From the NCBI GenBank assembly GCA_958415665.1, contig CATYZK010000012.1, positions 1-54,325 of the forward strand: 54,325 bases of DNA, given 5' to 3'. Shown in pieces: positions 15,289 to 24,407 of the stretch (positions are counted from its first letter, which is position 1; each line of letters starts with the position of its first letter). The notes under the pieces were generated by a model that saw only the letters and a program-made list of their open reading frames with translations, made no database searches and was not told the origin of the DNA. This DNA comes from an uncultured Collinsella sp. (GTDB taxonomy: Bacteria; Actinomycetota; Coriobacteriia; Coriobacteriales; Coriobacteriaceae). A program made the position numbers and the translations under genes.

Positions 15289-18039
15289 CTATTTGGCGTC
15301 TGCCCAGGTCACGCCGGTGCTGGCCTCGGCGATCAATGGCACGCGGAGGTCTACTACGTGTTCCATGACGTCGCGGACCATGGCGGTGAGGCGTTCGACT
15401 TCGTCGACGGGGCACTCAAAGTCCAGTTCGTCGTGTACTTGCAGGATCATGTGGGCGGCAAAGCCCTCTTCTTCCAGGCGGCGGCTGACGCGGGCCATGG
15501 CGATCTTAATGATATCGGCCGCGGTGCCCTGCATAGGGTGGTTCATGGCCGTGCGCTCACCAAAGCCGCGGAGCTGCGGGTTTTTGGCCTTGAGCTCAGG
15601 AATGTGACGGCGGCGGCCATACATGGTCTCGGCATACCCCGTCTGCTTGGCACGCGCCACCACGTTGTCCAGGAATGTGCGCACGCCGGGGTAAGCCTCG
15701 TAGTAGCGATCGATCATATCGCGTGCCTCGACCATCGAGATATGCAGCGACTGCGACAGACCGTAGGCCTGCTGGCCATACACAATGCCAAAGTTCACGG
15801 CCTTGGCGCGGCTGCGCAGGTCGGGCGTTACCTCGGATACCTGGACGCCAAATACGCGCGCGGCCGTCTCGGCATGGAAGTCCTCGCCCTCGTTAAAGGC
15901 GCGCACCAGGTGCTCGTCACCCGAAAGATGCGCGAGCAGGCGCAACTCGATCTGCGAGTAGTCCACCGCCAAAAAGACGCTCCCCTCGCCCGCCGAAAAC
16001 GCCGTCTTGACGGTACGACCCAGCTCCGAGCGCGTCGGAATGTTTTGCAGATTGGGGTCGCTCGAAGACAGACGGCCCGTCGCCGTAATGGTCTGGTTGT
16101 ACGTGGTATGCACGCGACCATCGCTGCGACGCAGCGGACCCAGCGTGTCCAGATAGGTCGACTTGATCTTGGACTTCTCACGCCAGTCCAAGATCAGGCG
16201 CACAATCTCGTGGTCACGAGCAAGGTCGGTCAGCACCTTGGCGTTGGTCGAATAATAGCCGCGCTTGGTCTTTTTGAGGCCCTTGGTCGGAAGCCCCATC
16301 ACATCAAAGAGCACGTGCGACAGCTGCATGGGGCTACCGATATTAAAGGTCTCGTCGCCGGCCAGGTCGCGAATGCTGCGCTCGACCTCGGCAATCTGGG
16401 TTGCCAAGCCCTCGGACAGATCGCGCAGGCGATCGGGGTCCACCAGCATGCCCGCGCGCTCCATCTTGGCAAGCACCGGCACGAGCGGCATCTCGATGCC
16501 GTCGAACACGTTGGCAGCGTTCTCGCGCGCCATGCGGTCGCGCAGCGGGGCCACCAGGGCCAGCGTCAGGGCAGCCGTGCGAGCAGCGGGTACGGGCGCG
16601 TCCTCGCCGGCACCTTCCGCGCCGCGGGCCGCAGGCAGTGACATCTGAAGATAGGTATCGGCCAGATAGTCCTCGTCAAACTCGGAGCGGTCGGAATCCA
16701 ACAGGTAGGCAGCGACCACGGTATCGAAGATACGTGTGGAATCGACTGACAACGGGTCCATGAGCTCGGGCTCAGAAGAATCGATGGGCGAAAGCTCGTG
16801 CAGCAGCGCCTTCGTATCCGGGCTCGCCACACGGCCCTCCATAAACAGGCGCGCAAGTACGCCGGCGATCACGCCGTGGACGAAGTTGAAGCCCTCGACA
16901 GCGGCAGGCGTGCCGTCATCGGCTTCCTCGAGCGCGAACAGGCCCTTGGACGTCGCCAACCACAGTGTGCGCGTCAGACCAAAGAGTGCGCCCTCTTCCT
17001 TGTCGTCGTCCACCACGGCGGCGACCCACTCGCCGGCTTCAATCGCGCGGGAGACCTCAGCCGCGACGACACCGAGTGCCTCGGCATCGCCGGCGGCGGC
17101 ACGCACCATCGCAGGCATCTCAAATACACTGGCCGCACCCACGGCCCCGCCCTCGCCGCCAACCAGCGCCAAGAAGCGGTTCTGCATGGCGGTAATGCCG
17201 AGCGTGCCCAGCGCGGCGGACACCTCGTCGGCAGAAAACGCCGGGAACGACGTCGCCTCAAAATCGAGCTCGACGGGTGCATCGGTGCGAATGGTCGCGA
17301 CCTTGCGGCTCAGCAGCGCGTCGTCAATATGTGCACGCAGGTTCTCGCCCATCTTGCCCTTGACCTCGTCGGCATGCGCGATGACCTCGTCTAAGCTGCC
17401 GTACTGAGCGATGAGCGCGCTCGCCTTTTTGGGACCGATGCCCGGCACGCCGGGGATGTTGTCAGAGGTATCGCCTTTCAGGCCGTAAAAATCGGGCACG
17501 AGCGCCGGCGTAATGCCGTGGTACAGATCGTCCACGCTCTCGGGCGTCATAATCGCCACATCGGACAGGCCCTTGCGGGTCGACACCACGTTGACGTGCT
17601 CGGTCACGAGCTGGTACATATCGCGGTCGCCGGTCACCAGCAGCATGTCGCAGCCGGCTTCCTCGCCCAGGCGCGCCATGGTTCCCAGGATGTCATCGCC
17701 TTCCCAGCCCTCGGACTGCAGAATCGGCACGTTGAGTGCGGTGAGCAGCTCCTTTATCATGGGGAACTGCGCGTGAAGGTCGGGATCCATGGGCGGACGC
17801 TGCGCCTTGTACTGCGGCAGCATCTCCATACGCACGCGCGGCTTGCCCTTGTCAAACGCAACGACGACGCCATCAGGATTGAAGGCGTCGATCATCTTGA
17901 GGAACATATTCAAGAAGCCAAAGATCGCGTTGGTGGGGCGACCGTCCGGCGCATTCATGGTCGGTGGCACGGCGTGGAAAGCACGGTGCATGAGCGAGTT
18001 GCCGTCGATAACGGCAAAGGTACGGCGCTTGTCAGACAT
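15289..18039 (-). CDS. polA: DNA polymerase I
   Basis: Repair and Okazaki-fragment-processing polymerase (916 aa). The N-terminal 5'-3' exonuclease domain (residues 1-290) shows VIDGNSLMHRAFHA, GWEGDDILGT, VTGDRDMYQLV and the helix-hairpin-helix GVPGIGPKKASALI. The polymerase domain has motif A VDYSQIELRLLAHLSGDE, motif B RSRAKAVNFGIVYGQQAYG and motif C LQVHDELDFECP. The middle domain (about 310-500) lacks the DxE metal-binding motif of a proofreading exonuclease, as in several other Gram-positive Pol I enzymes. The ATG at 18039 has GAGGT 8 nt upstream. It is monocistronic with a bidirectional terminator downstream. Confidence 0.97.
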   Translation of the reverse strand: MSDKRRTFAVIDGNSLMHRAFHAVPPTMNAPDGRPTNAIFGFLNMFLKMIDAFNPDGVVVAFDKGKPRVRMEMLPQYKAQRPPMDPDLHAQFPMIKELLTALNVPILQSEGWEGDDILGTMARLGEEAGCDMLLVTGDRDMYQLVTEHVNVVSTRKGLSDVAIMTPESVDDLYHGITPALVPDFYGLKGDTSDNIPGVPGIGPKKASALIAQYGSLDEVIAHADEVKGKMGENLRAHIDDALLSRKVATIRTDAPVELDFEATSFPAFSADEVSAALGTLGITAMQNRFLALVGGEGGAVGAASVFEMPAMVRAAAGDAEALGVVAAEVSRAIEAGEWVAAVVDDDKEEGALFGLTRTLWLATSKGLFALEEADDGTPAAVEGFNFVHGVIAGVLARLFMEGRVASPDTKALLHELSPIDSSEPELMDPLSVDSTRIFDTVVAAYLLDSDRSEFDEDYLADTYLQMSLPAARGAEGAGEDAPVPAARTAALTLALVAPLRDRMARENAANVFDGIEMPLVPVLAKMERAGMLVDPDRLRDLSEGLATQIAEVERSIRDLAGDETFNIGSPMQLSHVLFDVMGLPTKGLKKTKRGYYSTNAKVLTDLARDHEIVRLILDWREKSKIKSTYLDTLGPLRRSDGRVHTTYNQTITATGRLSSSDPNLQNIPTRSELGRTVKTAFSAGEGSVFLAVDYSQIELRLLAHLSGDEHLVRAFNEGEDFHAETAARVFGVQVSEVTPDLRSRAKAVNFGIVYGQQAYGLSQSLHISMVEARDMIDRYYEAYPGVRTFLDNVVARAKQTGYAETMYGRRRHIPELKAKNPQLRGFGERTAMNHPMQGTAADIIKIAMARVSRRLEEEGFAAHMILQVHDELDFECPVDEVERLTAMVRDVMEHVVDLRVPLIAEASTGVTWADAK

Positions 18040-18205
18040 ATTGAATACCTCGCTTTGGGCTGGGCACGGTTTGCTCACACCAGTTTACACGCTCCCCGCC
18101 CCGCGGCCACCGCACATCAAGCTCCCCCGCCGCCGCACGCCCGCGCGTGATACGATGACTCACGGTACATCAACCAGCACGATCGATCCGAAAGGAGCCT
18201 GCGTC

Positions 18206-19603
18206 ATGGAGCGTCCCTGCGCATGGAAAAAGTACACACCGCAGCAGATCGAGGAACTCGAGGAGCTTTGCCGCGGCTATAAGCAGTTTTTGAGCGAGAA
18301 CAAGACCGAGCGCCTGTGCGTCAAGGCCGGCATCAAGATGGCCGAGGAGGCGGGCTACGTCAATCTGGAGACCGTGATCGCCGAGGGCCGCGCGCTCAAG
18401 GCCGGCGACAAGGTCTACGCCGCCAACCACGGCAAGGACCTCATGCTCGTCAACCTGGGCTGCGCCCCGCTCGAGCAGGGCTTTAACATCCTGGGCGCCC
18501 ACGTGGACTCGCCGCGCCTGGACCTTAAGCAGAACCCCGCCTTCGAGGCCGGCGACATGGCCTACCTCGACACGCACTACTATGGCGGTGTCAAGAGCTA
18601 TCACTGGGTCGCCTCCCCGCTCGCGCTCGTGGGCGTCATCTGCAAAAAGGACGGCACCACCGTCGACATCAACATTGGTGACAAGGCAGACGACCCGGTC
18701 TTTACCATCTCCGACCTGCTGATCCATCTTTCGAGCGAGCAGATGGCCAAGCCCGCCAAGGACGCCGTCGACGCCGAGATCCTCGACGTGATCGTGGGTG
18801 GCCGCCCCGTCAAGTTTGACGAGGACGACAAGGACGCTCCCAAGGAGCCCGTCAAGCAAATGTTCCTGGACATCCTCAAGGAGCAGTACGGCGTCGAGGA
18901 GGAGGACTTCCTCTCCGCCGAGATCGAGGTCGTGCCCGCCGGCCCGGCCCGCGACATGGGTCTCGACCGTTCTATGATTCTGGGCTATGGCCACGACGAC
19001 CGCGTCTGCGCCTACCCCTCCATGCTCGCCCAGATCAACGTCGCCAACGTGGAGCGCACGAGCATCACGCTCATCGTCGACAAGGAGGAAATCGGTTCCG
19101 TGGGCGCCACCGGCATGACGAGCCGCTTCTTCGAGAACACCGTCGCCGAGATCATGACGCTCGCCGGCGAGGACAGCCCGCTGGCCCTGCGCCGCGCACT
19201 CGCCCGCAGCCGCATGCTCTCCTCCGACGTGTCCGCCGGCTTCGACCCGGGCTACGCCGGCAAGTTCGAGACCAAGAACGCAGCCTTCATGGGTCGCGGC
19301 CTGTGCTTTAACAAGTACACGGGCAGCCGCGGCAAGGGCGGCTCCAACGACGCCGACGCCGAGTATGTGGCCCTCATCCGCGACATCATGGACGAGGCGG
19401 GCGTGGACTTCCAGACCTGTGAGCTCGGCCGCGTTAATGCGGGCGGCGGCGGCACCATCGCCTACATCATGGCCAAGTACGGCATGAACGTCATCGACTC
19501 CGGCGTTGCCGTCCTGTCCATGCACGCCCTGTGGGAGGTCGCCAACAAGGCCGATATCTACGAGGCCTATCGCGGCTACAAGGCCTTCATCGAGCGCGCC
19601 TAA
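18206..19603 (+). CDS. M18 family aminopeptidase
   Basis: Zinc-type metallo-aminopeptidase of family M18 (465 aa, normal length), cytosolic, releasing N-terminal amino acids from peptides. Expected metal and catalytic residues appear in order: GAHVDSPRLDLK near residue 95, YYGGVKSYHW near residue 122, VDKEEIGSVGATG near residue 292 and SMHALWEVANKADIYEAYRGYKAF at the C-terminus. GHDDRVCAY near residue 260 is also characteristic. The ATG at 18206 has AAAGGAG 8 nt upstream. An extended -10 (TGATACGAT near 18148-18156) may drive it; it is divergent from polA. Confidence 0.88.
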   Translation: MERPCAWKKYTPQQIEELEELCRGYKQFLSENKTERLCVKAGIKMAEEAGYVNLETVIAEGRALKAGDKVYAANHGKDLMLVNLGCAPLEQGFNILGAHVDSPRLDLKQNPAFEAGDMAYLDTHYYGGVKSYHWVASPLALVGVICKKDGTTVDINIGDKADDPVFTISDLLIHLSSEQMAKPAKDAVDAEILDVIVGGRPVKFDEDDKDAPKEPVKQMFLDILKEQYGVEEEDFLSAEIEVVPAGPARDMGLDRSMILGYGHDDRVCAYPSMLAQINVANVERTSITLIVDKEEIGSVGATGMTSRFFENTVAEIMTLAGEDSPLALRRALARSRMLSSDVSAGFDPGYAGKFETKNAAFMGRGLCFNKYTGSRGKGGSNDADAEYVALIRDIMDEAGVDFQTCELGRVNAGGGGTIAYIMAKYGMNVIDSGVAVLSMHALWEVANKADIYEAYRGYKAFIERA

Positions 19604-19620
19604 TCCATCCCACCCATAAC

Positions 19621-19683
19621 TTGCGGTGGAATACGGACTAATCTGGCCCCCAAACAGCCAAAACAGGCCGTATTCCACCGCAA
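19621..19683. repeat. Perfect 16-bp inverted repeat between M18 gene and yaaA
   Basis: TTGCGGTGGAATACGG at 19621-19636 and its exact reverse complement at 19668-19683 enclose 31 nt. CTTCTTTAG follows, so termination of the aminopeptidase transcript is possible, but the yaaA ribosome site starts only about 11 nt later. Confidence 0.65.
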
Positions 19684-19707
19684 CTTCTTTAGCGGGAGGA
19701 AGGTTCC

Positions 19708-20517
19708 ATGTTGCAAATCATCATTTCCCCCGCCAAACAGATGCGGGCGGCTCAAGATGCTTTCGAAGTCCAGGGTATTCCGCCCTTTGTGCCCGAGACC
19801 GCCCGGCTGCATCAAGCGCTGTTGGACATTGAGCGAAGCGAAGGCGCTGGCGGCTTGCAAACCCTATGGAACGTGAGCGACAAGCTATTGGAGCCATGCC
19901 TCGACACCCTGCATGAGTTTGTGCCCGTTCTTGTGGACGACGATCTTTGCGACCCCGATATCGCCCGTCGCGTCTCCCCCGCTATCATGGCCTACCACGG
20001 CATTCAATACCAGAGCATGGCACCCGAGGTCATGGATGCCGAGCAACTCTCCTGGCTTCAGAGCCATCTTTGGATTCTCTCCGGTCTGTACGGATGCATT
20101 CGTCCCTTCCACGCCGTTGAGCCGTATCGCCTGGAAATGTGCGCCAAGCTCGCCGTCAACGATGCCTGTGACCTCTATGCGTTTTGGGGCGATAAGCTCG
20201 CACGGACTATCGCTCCGGCAGGCTCAAACACCACGATCGTCAACCTCGCCAGCGTGGAATACGCCAAAGCCGTTCTGCCCCACCTTGCCGCCGACGCCGC
20301 AACCGTCACGTGTCTCTTTGGTGAAGGTGTCCGCAACGGCAAGCCCATCCAACGCTCGACCGCCAGCAAAAAGGCGCGCGGTTCCATGGTCCGCTGGATG
20401 GCAGCAAACAAGGTCGAAGATGCAAGCAGGCTCACGGCGTTCAACATCGGTTACCGATACATTCCCGAACTTTCAAGCAAAGACACCTTTGTTTTCTTAA
20501 ACGAACAGGCACAATAG
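19708..20517 (+). CDS. yaaA: Peroxide stress protein YaaA (DUF328)
   Basis: Cytosolic protein (269 aa) of the YaaA family, which in E. coli limits intracellular iron and DNA damage during hydrogen peroxide stress. The N-terminus LQIIISPAKQM, the middle stretch PAIMAYHGIQYQ and ILSGLYGCIRPFHAVEPYRLEM, and LYAFWGDKL match the family along its length. KKARGSMVRWM with FNIGYRYIPELSSKDTFVFL closes it. The ATG at 19708 has GGGAGGAAGG upstream. It converges on the membrane protein gene at 20541 with a 23-bp gap. Confidence 0.9.
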   Translation: MLQIIISPAKQMRAAQDAFEVQGIPPFVPETARLHQALLDIERSEGAGGLQTLWNVSDKLLEPCLDTLHEFVPVLVDDDLCDPDIARRVSPAIMAYHGIQYQSMAPEVMDAEQLSWLQSHLWILSGLYGCIRPFHAVEPYRLEMCAKLAVNDACDLYAFWGDKLARTIAPAGSNTTIVNLASVEYAKAVLPHLAADAATVTCLFGEGVRNGKPIQRSTASKKARGSMVRWMAANKVEDASRLTAFNIGYRYIPELSSKDTFVFLNEQAQ

Positions 20518-20540
20518 GCCCGCCATTCCCAAGCACCCCG

Positions 20541-21056
20541 CTATTCCGCCAGGCCGTCAGCCTTTACAATCTCGCTCGTCGAGCCGTCCTGATAGGCAAT
20601 CTTGACACACTCCACCTCGGACACCTTGACGCCCGACGGGGGCTCCAGGCGCCATTCCGTCAGCGCGATATCCATCGTCGTGGGCACATCCCCTTGATCT
20701 TTGAGCTCGACCAACAGCGTCTTAAGCGACGCATCGAAGGTCAAGCGCTCGATCTCTTCACCCGGAATGGAACCACCGCTCAGCTGCAGCTGGACAAATC
20801 CATCGCGCGGATACCAATAGTCGCCCGGCGCGGCCACCGTGTTGCCGCCAGAGACCTTCATCGTCATAATCGGTAGGCTATCATCAGCCTCGAACTCCCA
20901 TGCAACGCCGCTGCGACCACCAAACGTCCAGATACAAAAGGCAATCACCAGCACGGCAAGCACCGCAAAACCAATCGCGACAAGGCCATGGTGCGCACGG
21001 CTTTCCTCGGCCGATACATCCCATTGCGTCTCTCGATACAGATGCTTGTCTTCCAT
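20541..21056 (-). CDS. Hypothetical single-span membrane protein
   Basis: I do not recognise this family. The 171-aa product has a charged N-terminal tail of about 24 residues, one hydrophobic helix (LVAIGFAVLAVLVIAFCIW, about 25-43) and a C-terminal domain of about 125 residues. That domain is rich in beta-forming residues and acidic groups and probably lies outside the cell. No lipobox or catalytic motif is seen. The ATG at 21056 has GGGGAGG 6 nt upstream; a longer frame to 21236 lacks a ribosome site and would run into the promoter and leader of thiC. It is divergent from the thiC riboswitch and convergent with yaaA. Confidence 0.7.
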   Translation of the reverse strand: MEDKHLYRETQWDVSAEESRAHHGLVAIGFAVLAVLVIAFCIWTFGGRSGVAWEFEADDSLPIMTMKVSGGNTVAAPGDYWYPRDGFVQLQLSGGSIPGEEIERLTFDASLKTLLVELKDQGDVPTTMDIALTEWRLEPPSGVKVSEVECVKIAYQDGSTSEIVKADGLAE

Positions 21057-21106
21057 GTTCGCCTCCCCACAGGCACGCTCGTTGGCCCAATCGTACCCAT
21101 TCAGGC

Positions 21107-21112
21107 TATACT
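21107..21112 (+). promoter_or_regulatory. -10 box of thiC
   Basis: TATACT lies 15 bp upstream of the riboswitch aptamer. The nearest -35-like sequence (TTGGCC, 21082-21087) has a long 19-bp spacer. Confidence 0.45.
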
Positions 21113-21126
21113 TGAGCCCATGACAT

Positions 21127-21219
21127 AACGGGGAGCTTGCAGGACAAGACGGCAGGCTGAGACTGGGCGCGCCCGCCCTGACCCGCAAACCTGATATGGG
21201 TAATGCCAACGAAGGGAGC
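21127..21219 (+). ncRNA. TPP riboswitch (THI element)
   Basis: Aptamer that binds thiamine pyrophosphate and represses thiC. All conserved blocks appear in order: ACGGGGAGC, GGCTGAGA, a GGGCG/CGCCC stem, CCCTGACCC, ACCTGATATGGGTAATGCC and ACGAAGGGA. The thiC ribosome site (AAGGGAG, 21212-21218) lies at its very 3' end and the thiC ATG follows 8 nt later, so control by hiding the ribosome site is likely. Confidence 0.95.
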
Positions 21220-21226
21220 CGTGCCA

Positions 21227-22561
21227 ATGAGCACACAGACCGAGCCCAAGCTCGTCACGCAAATCGACTTCGCCCGCGCCGGGCAGATCACACCGCAGAT
21301 GAAGGAGGTTGCCGAGCGCGAGCATCGCGACCCTGAGTACATCCGTGAGCGTGTGGCCGACGGCCGCATCGCCATTCCCGCCAACATCGTGCACATCAAA
21401 AAGGGTATGCGCGCCTTTGGTGTCGGCGAGGGTCTGTCCACCAAGGTCAACGTCAACCTGGGCATCTCGGGCGACAAGGCCGATGCCGCCGAGGAATGGA
21501 AGAAGGTCAAGATCGCCGAGGACTTTGGCGCCGACGCCATCATGGACCTTTCCAACTCGGGCAAGACGCGCCAGTTCCGCCAGCAGCTCATCGACGAGAC
21601 ACCGCTTATGGTGGGCACCGTCCCCATGTACGACGCCATCGGCTATATGGAAAAGCCGCTGGTCAAACTGACCAAGGATGACCTGTTCGAGGTCGTGCGC
21701 GCGCACGCCGAGGACGGCGTGGACTTTATGACCATCCACTGCGGCATCAACAAGTCGGTCACCAAGACCTTTAAGGAGACCGGCCGTCTCATGAACATCG
21801 TCAGCCGCGGCGGCTCGCTGCTGTTTGGCTGGATGGAGGTCACCGGCAACGAAAACCCCTTCTACGAGTACTTTGACGAGCTGCTCGAGATTTGCCACGA
21901 GTACGACGTGACGATTTCGCTCGGCGACTCCTGCCGCCCGGGCTGCCTCTACGACTCCAACGATGCCACCGAGACCGCTGAGATGATCGAGCTGGGCAAG
22001 CTGTGCAAGCGCGCTTGGGCCGCCGGCGTCCAGGTCATGGTCGAGGGCCCGGGTCACATGGCGCTCGACGAGATCGCCGCCAACATGAAACTGCAGAAGC
22101 GCCTGTGCCACAATGCCCCGTTCTATGTGCTCGGGCCGCTGGTGACCGATATCGGCGTGGGTTACGACCACATCACCGCTGCCATCGGCGGCGCCATCTC
22201 CGCCAGCTCCGGTGCCGACTTCCTGTGCTACGTGACGCCGGCCGAGCACCTGTGCCTGCCCAACGCCCAGGACGTGCTCGATGGCCTCATGGCCACTAAG
22301 ATTGCCGCGCACGCCGCCGATATCGCCAAGAAGGTGCCGCACGCCCGCGACATGGACGACAAGATGGGCCAGGCACGCCGCAAGCTCGACTGGGATGCCA
22401 TGTGGAAGTGTGCTCTCGACCCGGTCACCGGCAAGAAACGCTACGAAGAATCCCCCGCCGCCACCGAGGGCACCTGCACCATGTGCGGCAAGATGTGCGC
22501 CGTCCGCACCGTTAACAAGGTGTTCGAAGGCACGACGATCGACCTCGGCATGGAGGACTAA
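21227..22561 (+). CDS. thiC: Phosphomethylpyrimidine synthase
   Basis: Radical SAM enzyme (444 aa) that rearranges aminoimidazole ribotide into HMP phosphate, the pyrimidine part of thiamine. Signatures: RIAIPANIVHIKKGMRAFGV near residue 47, GADAIMDLSNSG near residue 105, VDFMTIHCGIN near residue 165, GDSCRPGCLYDS near residue 235 and VEGPGHMALDEI near residue 270. The C-terminal cluster motif is CTMCGKMC (CX2CX3C), one residue shorter than the CX2CX4C of E. coli ThiC. The protein lacks the long N-terminal extension of proteobacterial ThiC. The ATG at 21227 has AAGGGAG 8 nt upstream inside the riboswitch; an earlier ATG at 21203 falls in the aptamer. thiD follows 178 bp later. Confidence 0.95.
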   Translation: MSTQTEPKLVTQIDFARAGQITPQMKEVAEREHRDPEYIRERVADGRIAIPANIVHIKKGMRAFGVGEGLSTKVNVNLGISGDKADAAEEWKKVKIAEDFGADAIMDLSNSGKTRQFRQQLIDETPLMVGTVPMYDAIGYMEKPLVKLTKDDLFEVVRAHAEDGVDFMTIHCGINKSVTKTFKETGRLMNIVSRGGSLLFGWMEVTGNENPFYEYFDELLEICHEYDVTISLGDSCRPGCLYDSNDATETAEMIELGKLCKRAWAAGVQVMVEGPGHMALDEIAANMKLQKRLCHNAPFYVLGPLVTDIGVGYDHITAAIGGAISASSGADFLCYVTPAEHLCLPNAQDVLDGLMATKIAAHAADIAKKVPHARDMDDKMGQARRKLDWDAMWKCALDPVTGKKRYEESPAATEGTCTMCGKMCAVRTVNKVFEGTTIDLGMED

Positions 22562-22652
22562 CTCGTCACCGGAGCCACAATCGGTAACATGGTGTTCGTC
22601 AATTGTTGACGTGTGAACATTTGCTTACATTTGCGTAAAGATTGCATCGCCC

Positions 22653-22688
22653 GCCCGGGTTCGACATAGAGTCGGCCCGGGCATCTTT
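22653..22688 (+). terminator. Hairpin between thiC and thiD
   Basis: GCCCGGG/CCCGGGC (22653-22659, 22676-22682) with an inner CGAC/GTCG stem is followed by ATCTTTAT. It could end the thiC transcript. A consensus TATAAT at 22688-22693 directly behind it could be the thiD -10, although no -35 fits. Confidence 0.5.
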
Positions 22689-22739
22689 ATAATGCTGGCT
22701 TAAAGACCCATTTGATTCCGACCGAACAAGGGAGCAAAC

Positions 22740-23570
22740 ATGGATCGCAGTAAGGTACCTGCCGTCCTGTCCATCGCAGGATCCGATTCCAGCGGTGGCG
22801 CCGGCATCCAGGCCGACATCAAGACCATCACGGCGCACCGCCTGTATGCCGAGACGGCCATCACCGCCATCACCGCACAAAACACGCTCGGTGTCACCGC
22901 CGTGCAGAATATCTCCCCTGATATCGTCGCTGCGCAGATCGACGCTGTATTTGACGATATCCGCCCCAGCGCCGTCAAGATCGGCATGGTTTCCTCTGCC
23001 GAGATTATCGAGGTTATCGCCGACCGCCTGAGCGCCTGGAACGCGACAAACGTGGTCGTCGACCCCGTCATGGTAGCCACGTCGGGCGCACGGCTGATTG
23101 CCGAAGATGCCGCCGAGGCGCTCACCCGCCGCCTGTTCCCATTGGCAACGGTCATCACCCCCAACATTCCCGAGGCTATGGCGCTGCTCGACTACGAGGT
23201 CGATTCCGAGCGCACACAACAAAATGCCGCTATGCTCCTCACCCGCCGCTTTGGCTGCGCAGCCTTGGTTAAGGGCGGTCATTTTATCAACGAGGCCAAC
23301 GACGTACTGGCCGAGCCTGCGCCCCTCGATGACGAGGGCAACCACTTGGGCGATCCGCTCACTACGTGGTTTCGCCACAAGCGCATTGAGACCGGCAACA
23401 CGCACGGCACCGGCTGCACGCTCTCATCCGCCATCGCCTGCGCGCTGGCCCAGGGCATGGAACTTGCCGACGCCATCAACGCCGGCAAGGCCTACCTGAC
23501 AGGCGCTCTGGCCGCCGGCCTGGACATGGGCAAAGGCTCCGGCCCCGTCAACCACATGTGGCAGTACTGA
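22740..23570 (+). CDS. thiD: Hydroxymethylpyrimidine (phospho)kinase
   Basis: Ribokinase-fold kinase (276 aa) that phosphorylates HMP and HMP phosphate to HMP pyrophosphate, the step after ThiC. VLSIAGSDSSGGAGIQADIKT at the N-terminus binds the pyrimidine. VDPVMVATSGARLI near residue 108 is a family motif, and NTHGTGCTLSSAIA near residue 220 is the anion hole with the catalytic aspartate region substituted into the usual HGTGC form. The ATG at 22740 has AAGGGAG 6 nt upstream. It forms a functional pair with thiC but may have its own promoter. A pyridoxal kinase side activity is common in this family. Confidence 0.92.
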   Translation: MDRSKVPAVLSIAGSDSSGGAGIQADIKTITAHRLYAETAITAITAQNTLGVTAVQNISPDIVAAQIDAVFDDIRPSAVKIGMVSSAEIIEVIADRLSAWNATNVVVDPVMVATSGARLIAEDAAEALTRRLFPLATVITPNIPEAMALLDYEVDSERTQQNAAMLLTRRFGCAALVKGGHFINEANDVLAEPAPLDDEGNHLGDPLTTWFRHKRIETGNTHGTGCTLSSAIACALAQGMELADAINAGKAYLTGALAAGLDMGKGSGPVNHMWQY

Positions 23571-23717
23571 CCTGTAGGAACGACAAAAACGAACACGCTG
23601 TTTACCTGCGGGTTTAAGTACGACAACAACGGCAAAAGCGCGTAAAAACGGGTTAGCAAGCGCAGTTGGGATAAACCAGGGATACGCTGCAGCCGCCGCC
23701 GGGCTGACGAATTGCTT

Positions 23718-23762
23718 AACCACCACAAAGGGGACAGGCACCTTTGTGGTGGTTTTCCTTTT
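23718..23762 (+). terminator. GGACAGGC-loop hairpin, copy 1 (thiD terminator)
   Basis: AACCACCACAAAGG and CCTTTGTGGTGGTT form a perfect 14-bp stem around GGACAGGCA, followed by TTCCTTTT. The same loop with a changed stem recurs on the opposite strand at 24408-24445. Confidence 0.8.
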
Positions 23763-23766
23763 GTGC

Positions 23767-24378
23767 TTATTCGTCGGCGAGCTGAATGCCGAGCAGACCC
23801 GACAACGCCAGCGCCTGCTCGGCATTGACTGTCAGGCCACGCAGCTCATGGTAATCGCCCGAAACAACGGGCGCCGCGAATGTACAGCGCGACACATCAA
23901 CGCCGGAAAGCGGCGTCTTGAACACATCGATTCGCGTCAGGTCGCAGCCGTCCAAGCGCAATTGCCCCAGCTTTGCCCCCTGGAGTGCGGCCTCGGTCAA
24001 ACGCGTGTCACGCGCAGCCATGGGGCCAATGCGTCCCTCCGAAAGGTTCGCATAGCTCAAATCGCACGATCCAAACGACACGCTCGACAGGCGCGCCTTG
24101 AGCAAGTTGAGTCCCGGTGCCGAGCAGTCAACGAAGTCGCAGCGGCTGAGCCAGCAGCCTTCCATGTTGCAGCGGATAAAGCGGCAACCGCGAAACACCA
24201 CGTCGCGAAACGTCGAGCCGCTCCAGTCAACGCTATCGAACTCGCAAGATCGGAACACAACGCCATCGAAGGTCGCGCCGTTCGCCACGTCGTAGGCAAG
24301 ATCCAAATCCTCAAAAGCGGTATTGGAGACGAGCTCATCGCCCTCGGCAAAGAGGTCGACGAGCTCGTCCATGCCCAT
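23767..24378 (-). CDS. Pentapeptide-repeat protein
   Basis: Protein of about 203 aa dominated by pentapeptide repeats A(D/N)LXX, which fold as a right-handed quadrilateral beta helix. Examples are TFRDVVFRGCRFIRCNMEGC, CDLSYANLSEG and LTEAALQGAKLGQLRLDGCD. There is no signal peptide or membrane helix, so it is cytosolic. Some relatives protect DNA gyrase (Qnr/MfpA type), but nothing here proves that. The start at 24378 (MGMDELVDLF) is a judgement: no strong ribosome site exists, and the frame extends to 24465 only by running through the hairpin at 24408-24445, which belongs to the upstream gene. Hairpins of one family lie on both sides of the gene. Confidence 0.7.
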   Translation of the reverse strand: MGMDELVDLFAEGDELVSNTAFEDLDLAYDVANGATFDGVVFRSCEFDSVDWSGSTFRDVVFRGCRFIRCNMEGCWLSRCDFVDCSAPGLNLLKARLSSVSFGSCDLSYANLSEGRIGPMAARDTRLTEAALQGAKLGQLRLDGCDLTRIDVFKTPLSGVDVSRCTFAAPVVSGDYHELRGLTVNAEQALALSGLLGIQLADE

Positions 24379-24407
24379 ATGGCAGCCAATCCGTTCGTTT
24401 ACCCGGG

